Positions 8,801 to 15,689 of a stretch of 64,000 bases of DNA are shown here, one piece after another. The position numbers and the translations under genes are program-made. The DNA is from Acidovorax sp. FHTAMBA. GTDB taxonomy: Bacteria > Pseudomonadota > Gammaproteobacteria > Burkholderiales > Burkholderiaceae_C. Positions within the stretch are counted from its first letter, which is position 1, and each line of letters begins with the position of its first letter. The notes beneath the pieces are model-generated. The model worked only from the letters and a program-made list of their open reading frames with translations, ran no database searches and was not told where the DNA came from. The stretch is from NCBI RefSeq assembly GCF_038958875.1, contig NZ_CP152407.1, forward strand, positions 4,276,001 through 4,340,000, read 5' to 3'.

Positions 8801-11800
8801 CTCGTGCACCGAATGGCCGCCGATGCCCAGCGTGAGTTCGTAGTCGCGCAGCGCCTGGCCGGTGTGCGAAGTGGCGTGCTGGCGAACGTCCTCGGGCGTG
8901 CCCTCCGCCACGATGAGGCCGCCGGCGTAGCCGCCTTCGGGGCCCAGGTCAATGAGCCAGTCGCTGGCGCGGATCACGTCCAGGTTGTGCTCGATGACGA
9001 TGAGCGAGTGCCCCGCGTCGATGAGCTTGCGCAGCGCGCGCATGAGCTTGGCAATGTCGTCAAAGTGCAGGCCGGTGGTGGGCTCGTCGAACAGGAACAG
9101 CGTGCCCTTGCGTGCCACCGTCTGGCGCGATTTGCTTTGCACGCGAGCCGCTTCCGCAAGGAAGCCTGCCAATTTCAGGCGCTGCGCCTCGCCGCCCGAC
9201 AGTGTGGGCACCGGCTGACCCAGCGCCACGTATTCGAGCCCCACATCCACGATGGGCTGCAGCGCGCGGATCACATCGCGGTCATTGGCAAACAGGTCTG
9301 CGGCCTCGGCCACCGTGAGGGCCAACACGTCGGCCACATTCAACGTCCGACCACCACGCTCGATGGTGATTTCCAGAATCTCGGGGCGATAGCGTTTGCC
9401 GTCGCAGTCTGGGCAGCGCAGGTACACGTCGCTCAGAAATTGCATCTCCACATGCTCAAAGCCCGAGCCGCCACAGGTCGGGCAGCGCCCATCGCCGCTG
9501 TTGAAGCTGAACTTGCTGGCGGTGTAGCTGCGCTGCTTCGACAGCGGCGCCACGGCAAACAGTTCGCGGATGCTGTCCCACGCGCCCACGTAGCTCACGG
9601 GGTTGGATCGGGCGGTTTTTCCGATGGGGGATTGATCGACAAACACAACATCCGACAAATGGTCGGCGCCCAGCATGCGGTCGTGCGCGCCCGGCGTGTC
9701 GGTGGCCTTGCCAAAGTGGCGCAGCAGCGCGGGGGCCAGCACGTCCTGGATCAGGCTCGACTTGCCCGAGCCACTGACACCGGTCACGGTGACCAGGCGC
9801 TGTAGCGGGAACTCCACCGACACGTTCTGCAGGTTGTGCTCGCGTGCGCCCTCCAGAATGAGGCGAGGCGTCGATTCCGTCACCATGCGCTTGAACCCAA
9901 AACCCACGTGCTTGCGCCCACCCAGGTAGGCGCCGGTCAGCGTGTCGGCGTTGCGCAAATCGGCCGTGGTGCCGTCAAACACGATCTGACCGCCCAGGCG
10001 GCCGGGGCCGGGGCCCATGTCGATCATGCGGTCAGCCGCCAGCATCACGGCCGGGTCGTGCTCCACCACCACCAGCGTGTTGCCCGCGTCGCGCAGGCGC
10101 AGCATGGCCTCGGTGATGCGGTGCATGTCGCGCGGGTGCAGGCCGATACTGGGCTCGTCGAGCACGAACAGCGTGTTGACGAGGCTGGTGCCCAGCGCGG
10201 TGGTGAGGTTGATGCGCTGCACCTCGCCACCGCTGAGCGTACGGCTTTGCCGGTCTAGGGTGAGGTAGCCGATGCCCACGTCGCACAGGTAGCGAAGGCG
10301 CGTGGTGATTTCTTCGTGCAGCAGCTTGAGCGCTTGCGCATCGCCGCCCTTGGCGTCGTCGCCCACCGGTAGCTGCATGCGGTCAAAGAACTGGCGCAGT
10401 CGGTCAATGGGCAGCAGCATCAGATCGTGCAGGCACAGGCCGGGCAGCGCCTCCAGCTGCTCGCGCGACCATTGCACAGCCTCGGGCATGAAGCGTTTGC
10501 CGGGCTCCAGCACCGCGTCAGCATCCTCCTTGCGGCCAATGCGCCAGAGCAGGCTTTCGGTCTTAAGCCGCGCACCCGCGCAGGTGGGGCATGGCGTGTA
10601 GCTGCGGTACTTGGACAAGAGCACGCGGATGTGCATCTTGTAGGCCTTGCTTTCGAGGTACTCAAAAAAGCGCTTGATGCCGTACCACTGCTTGCTCCAT
10701 TGCCCGTCCTTGTAGCCGGGGGCGCCGCCGATCACCCATTTCTTCTGATCGTCCGTGAGCTTGTTCCAGGGCGTGTCGCGCGGGATGCCTGCCGCCTCTG
10801 CGTGGCGCATGAGGTCGTCCTGCGCTTCCTTCCATGCAGGCGTCTGGATGGTCTTGATGGCACCGGCGCGCAGGGTGAGCTTGTCGTTGGGGATGACCAG
10901 GCCGTAGTCCACGCCGATCACGCGGCCAAAGCCCCGGCAGCTGTCGCATGCGCCCACGGCGGAGTTGAACGAGAAGGCCGAGGGGATGGGGTCGCTGTAG
11001 CGCAGGTCGCTATCGGGGCAGTGCAGGCCGGTGGAGAAGCGCCAGAGTTCTGGCGCTACCGTGACTGACTCCGTTCGCGTTGAGCCTGTCGAAACGCTTT
11101 CCCGGCCTTCGACAGGCTCAGGCTGAACGGGCTGGGGGATGACATAGACGTTCAAACGACCCGTGCCACGTTTCAGCGCCACTTCAATCGCCTCAATGAC
11201 CCGCGCTTTTTCGGCATTGCCCAGGCGGAAGCGGTCTGCCACTACATCCAGCACCTTGCGCGGGCCGGTGGGCGTGGCCACCTCGCGCTCGGCCTGCACT
11301 TTGGTGAAGCCACTGGCGGACAGCCATTGCTCGACCTGCTCGGCCGATGTATTGGCGGGCAGTTCGACCGGGAAGGTCAACACGATGCGTGGATCACCCG
11401 ATGCAGCGCAGCGCGCAGCCAGCTCGGCATAGATGGTCTCCGGCGTGTCATGCCGCACCGACTGCCCCGTCTGCTTGTCAAACAACTGACCTGCACGCGC
11501 AAACAAGAGCTTCAGGTGGTCGTTCAGCTCCGTCATCGTGCCCACGGTGGAGCGGCTGGAGCGCACGGGGTTGGTCTGGTCGATGGCAATGGCGGGCGGC
11601 ACGCCCTCGACCTTGTCCACGGCGGGCTTGTCCATGCGGTCGAGGAACTGGCGGGCGTAGGCGCTGAAGGTCTCCACGTAGCGGCGCTGGCCCTCGGCAT
11701 AGAGCGTGTCAAACACCAGGCTGGATTTGCCCGAGCCGCTGGGCCCCGTGACCACCGTGAGTTCGCCGGTGCGGATGTCCAGATCCAGGTTCTTGAGGTT

Positions 11801-11842
11801 GTGCTGGCGTGCGCCGCGGATACGGATCAGTCCCTGGGTCAT
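5900..11842 (-). CDS. uvrA: Double-length (tandem-fused) UvrA excinuclease subunit
   Basis: A 1980-residue protein, about twice the usual ~950. Each half is a complete UvrA-like unit. Four Walker A motifs (residues 33-40, 688-695, 1065-1072, 1658-1665, all G[PV]SGSGKS) and four LSGGE signatures are present, with UvrA-type CxxC zinc-finger pairs in both halves (e.g. CPTCGGSG...CPDCDG and CPGCEGAG...CETCHG). UvrA dimers find bulky DNA lesions and load UvrB; here the dimer may be covalent. The halves meet around residues 1000-1040, where a dispersed palindromic repeat is translated in frame (about 1018-1036). A second palindrome is translated at about 238-258. Whether a standard uvrA exists elsewhere is unknown. 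The product could be an accessory UvrA with another role. Confidence 0.92.
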   Translation of the reverse strand: MTQGLIRIRGARQHNLKNLDLDIRTGELTVVTGPSGSGKSSLVFDTLYAEGQRRYVETFSAYARQFLDRMDKPAVDKVEGVPPAIAIDQTNPVRSSRSTVGTMTELNDHLKLLFARAGQLFDKQTGQSVRHDTPETIYAELAARCAASGDPRIVLTFPVELPANTSAEQVEQWLSASGFTKVQAEREVATPTGPRKVLDVVADRFRLGNAEKARVIEAIEVALKRGTGRLNVYVIPQPVQPEPVEGRESVSTGSTRTESVTVAPELWRFSTGLHCPDSDLRYSDPIPSAFSFNSAVGACDSCRGFGRVIGVDYGLVIPNDKLTLRAGAIKTIQTPAWKEAQDDLMRHAEAAGIPRDTPWNKLTDDQKKWVIGGAPGYKDGQWSKQWYGIKRFFEYLESKAYKMHIRVLLSKYRSYTPCPTCAGARLKTESLLWRIGRKEDADAVLEPGKRFMPEAVQWSREQLEALPGLCLHDLMLLPIDRLRQFFDRMQLPVGDDAKGGDAQALKLLHEEITTRLRYLCDVGIGYLTLDRQSRTLSGGEVQRINLTTALGTSLVNTLFVLDEPSIGLHPRDMHRITEAMLRLRDAGNTLVVVEHDPAVMLAADRMIDMGPGPGRLGGQIVFDGTTADLRNADTLTGAYLGGRKHVGFGFKRMVTESTPRLILEGAREHNLQNVSVEFPLQRLVTVTGVSGSGKSSLIQDVLAPALLRHFGKATDTPGAHDRMLGADHLSDVVFVDQSPIGKTARSNPVSYVGAWDSIRELFAVAPLSKQRSYTASKFSFNSGDGRCPTCGGSGFEHVEMQFLSDVYLRCPDCDGKRYRPEILEITIERGGRTLNVADVLALTVAEAADLFANDRDVIRALQPIVDVGLEYVALGQPVPTLSGGEAQRLKLAGFLAEAARVQSKSRQTVARKGTLFLFDEPTTGLHFDDIAKLMRALRKLIDAGHSLIVIEHNLDVIRASDWLIDLGPEGGYAGGLIVAEGTPEDVRQHATSHTGQALRDYELTLGIGGHSVHEKAAVLRKRELVALSGKALEAKNVIQIVNAKEHNLKNLSVDIPRGKFNVVTGVSGSGKSTLAFDILFNEGQRRYLESLNAYARSIVQPAGRPEVDAVYGIPPTVAIEQRLSRGGRKSTVGTTTEVWHFLRLLYVKLGTQHCVKDGAAVQPQTPESIAAQLLTQFRGQHIGLLAPLVMNRKGVYTELADWARPRGFTHLRVDGNFLPTTNFPRIDRFKEHTIELPVASLDVSPENEGQLRKALADALTHGKGVVHVLSSIDTLAAAMEGGLPTAGIGHLQAFSTKRACPVCATSYAELDPRLFSYNSKHGWCPDCVGTGVKLTRDQRKVFDDSVQDDKEKGREQTFAEPEVEDLQDTACPTCHGTRLNATARAVKFAGVGITEIAALSVTDVRRWIETLRIEGGMTQREGDIARDLVPEIQGRLEFLEEVGLGYLTLDRGAPTLSGGEAQRIRLAAQLGSNLQGVCYVLDEPTIGLHARDNQILLNALHKLGDKGNTLVVVEHDEDTIRRADHIIDIGPSAGKRGGRLVAQGTVDDITGAADSQTGRYLLHAMKHPLQLRRSMAATEVSAEATAAFARAEAAAPTGRQSATVKKRAAQAASLAADALTEAKERAAMRWLTVHGAQLHNLQNVTATVPLHRLVAVTGVSGSGKSTLARDVLLANVQAWVQQRSTKAGRDAMDAGKSPPLVGCSGLSGFESIDRVLEVDQTPIGKTPRSCPATYIGFWDTIRKLFAETLEAKARGYAAGRFSFNTGEGRCPGCEGAGVRTIEMSFLPDVKVPCETCHGARFNPETLAVTWRGKSIGDVLQMEVDEAVGFFATMPSIAHPLQLLQDVGLGYLTLGQPSPTLSGGEAQRIKLVTELTKVRDEVGRRGQKAPHTLYVLDEPTVGLHMADVDKLIRVLHRLVDGGHSVIVIEHDLDVIAEADWILDLGPEGGNAGGRIVAAATPEDVVAAGTHTGKALAPVLAR
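8737..8790 (+). repeat. Dispersed AGCGCT palindromic element, copy 2, inside uvrA
   Basis: The copy reads TTTGGCCTCTAGCGCTTTAC, then CAGAAAGCGCTACAAGCTCT, ending GTAGC. It lies in frame inside the uvrA gene and encodes the peptide around RKRELVALSGKALEAKN, which falls in the linker between the two UvrA halves. Confidence 0.8.
11071..11130. repeat. REP-like palindrome (GAGCCTGTCGAA type) inside uvrA
   Basis: Two 23-bp arms face each other around a 14-bp loop: CCGTTCGCGTTGAGCCTGTC plus GAA, and its complement with four mismatches. The GAGCCTGTCGAA/TTCGACAGGCTC motif is a common intergenic repeat of many proteobacteria. Here it is read in frame as PEPVEGRESVSTGSTR at about UvrA residues 242-257. 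Confidence 0.8.
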
Positions 11843-12044
11843 GAAGGCGGTCTTTCAGGTGTGAGGCCGAATATTCTAGGGATGCAGGGGTCGGTCTGCG
11901 CCGCGTCGGGCCATTACCCCTCCCGGTTGCGCTGAGGCGCAGCCAGATGCTGCAGACGCGGGCTGCGTCCACCCCGGGGCAGAGGTTACACATGCTTACA
12001 GCGCATGGTTTTAGACTGCATTTTTTACAAGAGAGGAGTCGGCC

Positions 12045-13160
12045 GTGAAGCAGTGGCAAAAAGCAGGGGTAGGCATCGCACTCTGGATCTCGGCGCTTTC
12101 AATGGCGCAGGCGCAGATTCTGGTCGGCCAGACAGCCGGGTTTTCCGGGCAGGTGGCTGCGGGCGTGAAGGAGACTACCGACGGCGCGCTGCTGTACATC
12201 GACGCCGTCAACGCCAAGGGCGGCGTGAATGGCCAGAAGATCGAACTGACGTCGCTGGACGACAAGTTCGACCCCAAACTCGCTGCCGAGAACGCGCGCC
12301 AGCTGATCGAGGAGCAGAACGTTGCCGCCATGTTCCTCACGCGCGGCACCCCCCACACCGAGGCCATCATTCCGCTGCTTGAAAAGCACGGCGTGGCACT
12401 GGTAGGGCCGTCCACGGGGGCCATGGTGCTCCACCAGCCGGTGCGCAAATACATCTTCAACGTGCGCGCCACTTACCAGCGCGAAGCCGAAAAGGCCATG
12501 ACCCACCTGGCATCGATGGGCATCACCCGCATCGCGCTGATGTATGCGGATGACAGCTTTGGCGCCGACGGCGTGGCGGGCGCGCAAAAGGGGCTGGCAG
12601 CAGCCAAGCTCACTCCCGTCGTCCTGGAGAAGTTTGACCGGGCCAAGCCCGATTTCGCCCCCATCGTCGCCAAGATCGCCAAGGCGGATGCCCAGGCCGT
12701 GCTGATGGTGGCATCCGGATCGGCGGTGGTGGACGCGGGGGCGGCCCTGCGTGCAGCGGGGTCTGGGGCACAGATCGTGACGCTGTCCAACAATGCGTCG
12801 GGCGGGTTCATCAAGAGCCTGGGGCCCAACGCGCGCGGCGTGATCGTGACCCAGGTGTATCCCAACGAGCGCGCGGTGACCTATGCCATGGTGAAAGAGG
12901 CGCAGGAGCTGGCGAAAGCCAAGGGCCTTTCCGAAATCACCCCCGCCATGCTCGAAGGTTTCGCCGCAGCGAAGGTGCTGGTCGAGGGGCTCAAGCGCGC
13001 AGGCCCCAAGCCCAGCCGCGACAAAATCCATGCCGCACTGGAAAGCATCCGCAAGTTCGACCTCGGTGGACTGGAGGTGTCCTACGCCGCTGACGACCAC
13101 ACCGGCCTGGACTTCGCCGACCTGTCCATCATTGGCACCGACGGCAAGTTCCGCCGCTGA
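12045..13160 (+). CDS. ABC-type branched-chain amino acid-like periplasmic binding protein (LivK type), copy A
   Basis: A 371-residue type I periplasmic binding protein. GTG start at 12045 with a strong AGAGGAG site at 12031-12037. The Sec signal peptide ends at AQA before QILVGQTAGFSGQ. The body follows the peripla_BP_6 pattern (GALLYIDAVNAKGGVNGQKI, SLDDKFDPKLAAENARQLI, FNVRATYQREAEKAM). Probable ligands are amino acids or other small organic acids or amides. It is followed by a strong terminator and then a close paralogue. No permease or ATPase genes lie nearby, so it must share a transporter encoded elsewhere or act as a sensor. Confidence 0.9.
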   Translation: MKQWQKAGVGIALWISALSMAQAQILVGQTAGFSGQVAAGVKETTDGALLYIDAVNAKGGVNGQKIELTSLDDKFDPKLAAENARQLIEEQNVAAMFLTRGTPHTEAIIPLLEKHGVALVGPSTGAMVLHQPVRKYIFNVRATYQREAEKAMTHLASMGITRIALMYADDSFGADGVAGAQKGLAAAKLTPVVLEKFDRAKPDFAPIVAKIAKADAQAVLMVASGSAVVDAGAALRAAGSGAQIVTLSNNASGGFIKSLGPNARGVIVTQVYPNERAVTYAMVKEAQELAKAKGLSEITPAMLEGFAAAKVLVEGLKRAGPKPSRDKIHAALESIRKFDLGGLEVSYAADDHTGLDFADLSIIGTDGKFRR

Positions 13161-13205
13161 GCCCCGCACCACCCCGGGCGGGGTTGCTCCCCCTTCCACC
13201 AAATT

Positions 13206-13240
13206 CGTAGACCCGGTTTAGCCGGGTCTACGCGTTTTTA
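13206..13240 (+). terminator. Rho-independent terminator between the two binding-protein genes
   Basis: A perfect 11-bp stem CGTAGACCCGG/CCGGGTCTACG with a 5-base loop is followed by CGTTTTT. It separates the transcription of the two paralogues. Confidence 0.85.
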
Positions 13241-13305
13241 CGGATTCCCCGTCACATATCTTCACTATATTTGCGCCTCCACACTTCTAGCATCAAGGCA
13301 CACGC

Positions 13306-14424
13306 ATGAGATTCACACCCTGGCTCCGACGAGCCGCAGCCCTGGCAGCTTTCAGTACCCTCAGCTGGGCGCATGCGCAAATCCTCATCGGCCAGACAGT
13401 GGGCATCACGGGCTCGGCAGCAGCCACCGTGGCCGAATCCATGAAGGGCGCTGCGCTCTACATCGATCACATCAACGCACGCGGAGGGGTGGGCGGCCAG
13501 AAGGTGGAAATTGTGTCCCTCGACGACAAATTCGACCCCAAACTCACCCTCGACAACACCCGCATCCTGATCGAGGAAAAAGGGGTCATCGGCCTCTTCA
13601 TGACGCGCGGCACCCCGCACACCCAGGGCATCATGCCGCTGCTGGACCAGCATGGCGTGCCCCTCGTAGGCCCTTCCACCGGCGCCATTGCACTGCACAA
13701 GCCGGTGCACAAATACATCTTCAACGTGCGTGCGCCGTACCAGCGCGAGGTGGAGAAAGCCATCACGCACCTCAACACCCTGGGCGTCAAACGCATTGGC
13801 GTCGTGCATGTGGACGACACCTTTGGCGCCGACGGCCTGGCGGGCGCACAGCTGGGCTTCAAGGCGAACAGCCTGGAGGCGCTGTTTGTCGAAAAGTTTG
13901 ACCGGGCCAAGCCCGACTTCAGCGCCATCGCTCCGCGGGTGGCCACCAAGGAACCGCAGGCCGTCATCTTCATCGGCACCGGCGCCGCGGTGGTGGACGG
14001 CATCAAGGCGCTGCGCGGCGCCGGTGTCACCGGGCAGATCGTCACGCTGTCCAACAACGCCTCGGGCGGGTTCGTGAAGGCACTGGGCGATCAGGCCCGT
14101 GGGGTGGTGGTGACACAGGTTTTCCCGTCAGAGAGATCGCTGAACCACGCCGTCATCAAAGAGGCCATGGATCTGGCGCGCGCCCGGAATGCGGGTGAAC
14201 TGACACCTGCCATGGTGGAAGGCTTCGTGAGCGCCAAGGTGTTGGTCGAAGGCCTCAAACGCGCGGGCGCCAAGCCCGATCGGGCCAAGCTGCATGCCGG
14301 GCTGGAGAGCATCAAGAACTGGGATCTGGGCGGGATGGAGCTGAGCTACAGCGCCACGGACCACAGTGGCCTCACGTTTTCCGACCTTGCCATCATTGGC
14401 CCGGACGGCCGGTTCCGGCGATAA
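13306..14424 (+). CDS. ABC-type branched-chain amino acid-like periplasmic binding protein (LivK type), copy B
   Basis: A 372-residue paralogue of the preceding gene, similar along its whole length (for example QIVTLSNNASGGF and EGFxxAKVLVEGLKRAG are shared). Signal peptide ends at AHAQ before ILIGQTVGITGS. The two genes arose by tandem duplication and have diverged, which suggests different ligands. The terminator upstream implies its own promoter within 13233-13305. No transporter genes adjoin. Confidence 0.9.
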   Translation: MRFTPWLRRAAALAAFSTLSWAHAQILIGQTVGITGSAAATVAESMKGAALYIDHINARGGVGGQKVEIVSLDDKFDPKLTLDNTRILIEEKGVIGLFMTRGTPHTQGIMPLLDQHGVPLVGPSTGAIALHKPVHKYIFNVRAPYQREVEKAITHLNTLGVKRIGVVHVDDTFGADGLAGAQLGFKANSLEALFVEKFDRAKPDFSAIAPRVATKEPQAVIFIGTGAAVVDGIKALRGAGVTGQIVTLSNNASGGFVKALGDQARGVVVTQVFPSERSLNHAVIKEAMDLARARNAGELTPAMVEGFVSAKVLVEGLKRAGAKPDRAKLHAGLESIKNWDLGGMELSYSATDHSGLTFSDLAIIGPDGRFRR

Positions 14425-14458
14425 CCGCGCAGCGGGGCACGGCCCCTGACTTCAGCAA

Positions 14459-14992
14459 CTACAGCACGGCGAACAGCTTTTCGCGCAGCTCGGGAAGCCG
14501 CTTCTTGCCTGCGGCGTTGCCTTCCATGGCCTGCGCCCACGATACATACACACGGCGCAGATCTTCGCTGGTCTGGCAGGCATGGATCGCCTCGATCAGC
14601 GAAATGCGGTTGTGGTGCCCGAAGATGGTGTTGACCGTGTTGGTCATGAAGTTGCGGGCCATCTCCACATCCTTGGCGGACCTGGTTTGCGCAGGCGGCA
14701 GGTTGGCCAGCTCCGCGTTGGCCACAGCGGGTTGCGCGGGTGCGGCCGCAGGCGGGGCTGCAGCGGAAGACACCGGGGCAATGCATTCACGGGAGAGCAA
14801 TTCCTCCAGCAGATTCAGGATGTCGCTCCCCGCGACAAAGGCCCCGAGGTCTTTGCCTGTCCTGTGGCCATCCACCAGAATCAGCACGCGCCGGGCCAAC
14901 ACGCTCAAGCCCAGCGACCGGGTTTGAACCTCCAGCATTCCCTGCGGGGTCTTGGCGAATGGTGTGAGCAGGTAGGTCAATTCGTCGGCCAT
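14459..14992 (-). CDS. Conserved hypothetical protein (Burkholderiales type)
   Basis: A 177-residue protein if started at ATG 14992 (MADELTYLLTPFAKTPQG). A TTG at 15031 would add MSHTHHHLDPHHT and lacks a ribosome site. The N-terminal half (to about residue 75) looks like a small globular domain (VLILVDGHRTGKDLGAFV). An Ala/Pro-rich linker follows, then a helical C-terminal domain of about 75 residues (ARNFMTNTVNTIFGHHNRISLIEAI). No signal peptide or catalytic motif was recognised. Function unknown. Confidence 0.75.
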   Translation of the reverse strand: MADELTYLLTPFAKTPQGMLEVQTRSLGLSVLARRVLILVDGHRTGKDLGAFVAGSDILNLLEELLSRECIAPVSSAAAPPAAAPAQPAVANAELANLPPAQTRSAKDVEMARNFMTNTVNTIFGHHNRISLIEAIHACQTSEDLRRVYVSWAQAMEGNAAGKKRLPELREKLFAVL

Positions 14993-15417
14993 GGTGTGAT
15001 GAGGATCGAGGTGGTGATGTGTGTGAGACAACGCATCAGAAAACTGAACTGCAATGCTGCATCAGGTGATGGCACGGAGCGATGGGTTTGATCGACCAGG
15101 GGCTTGGTGTTTTCCCTGAAGCCAGCCGACCCCAGCGTGTCTGTAACGCCATGTGACTGCTGGAGTTTTGATGGGCAGCGGCCGCGTGCCAATGGTGTTT
15201 TCACCAACACCCCGAGATGACAACGGCACGACACAACGCATCCCCTCAGTGTTTTCCCTTGAGTCGTAAAACTCGCGTCAGCTTCGTCAATTTCATCAGT
15301 TCGCTGTAAGGAAGCGTCGCCACAGTCACCCTCGCAATCCCGTGGCCTGCCCGCGGAATGTGCAGGGGCAGCGGGGGTTCCTCGCTGCGTTTCTGTTCTC
15401 AAACATGAGGGGACTTC
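14993..15417. other. Intergenic region upstream of the symporter operon
   Basis: A 425-bp gap holding the promoter for the DUF4212/symporter pair and, toward its left end, that of the divergent hypothetical gene. I see no repeat, small gene or clear RNA here. A TGGCACG at 15070 recalls half of a sigma-54 promoter but lacks the TTGC half. Confidence 0.5.
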
Positions 15418-15678
15418 ATGAAGCAAGACACCAGCAGTCATGCCTACTGGAAAGCCACGCTCGCGCTACTCACCAAGATTCTGATCATCTGGTTTTTAGT
15501 GTCGTTCGGCGCGGGGATCCTGTTCGTTGACTTGTTCAACAAGATCAGTCTCGGCGGTTATCCGCTCGGGTTCTGGTTTGCCCAGCAGGGCTCCATCTAC
15601 ATCTTCATTGCGCTGATTTTTTATTACGCCAAGAAGATGGGCGACATCGACCGTCAGTTCGACGTGCATGAAGACTGA
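15418..15678 (+). CDS. Sodium:solute symporter small subunit (DUF4212)
   Basis: An 86-residue protein with two membrane segments (about 14-36 and 52-70) and the DUF4212 signature GGYPLGFWFAQQGSIYIFI. These small proteins always precede a large symporter of the VC_2705 subfamily and are taken to be its partner subunit. A GAGGGG ribosome site precedes the ATG. The next gene starts 11 bp after the stop, so the two form one transcription unit. Confidence 0.9.
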   Translation: MKQDTSSHAYWKATLALLTKILIIWFLVSFGAGILFVDLFNKISLGGYPLGFWFAQQGSIYIFIALIFYYAKKMGDIDRQFDVHED

Positions 15679-15689
15679 GGGCTGACATC

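Noticed and set aside
5900..11842. Long plus-strand reading frames opposite uvrA (up to about 619 residues)
   Set aside because: They are shadows of high-GC coding sequence, Ala/Arg/His/Gly-rich without domains, while the minus strand encodes clear UvrA motifs throughout.
15070..15084. Sigma-54-like promoter TGGCACG upstream of the symporter
   Set aside because: The matching -12 half (TTGC) is missing at the required spacing.
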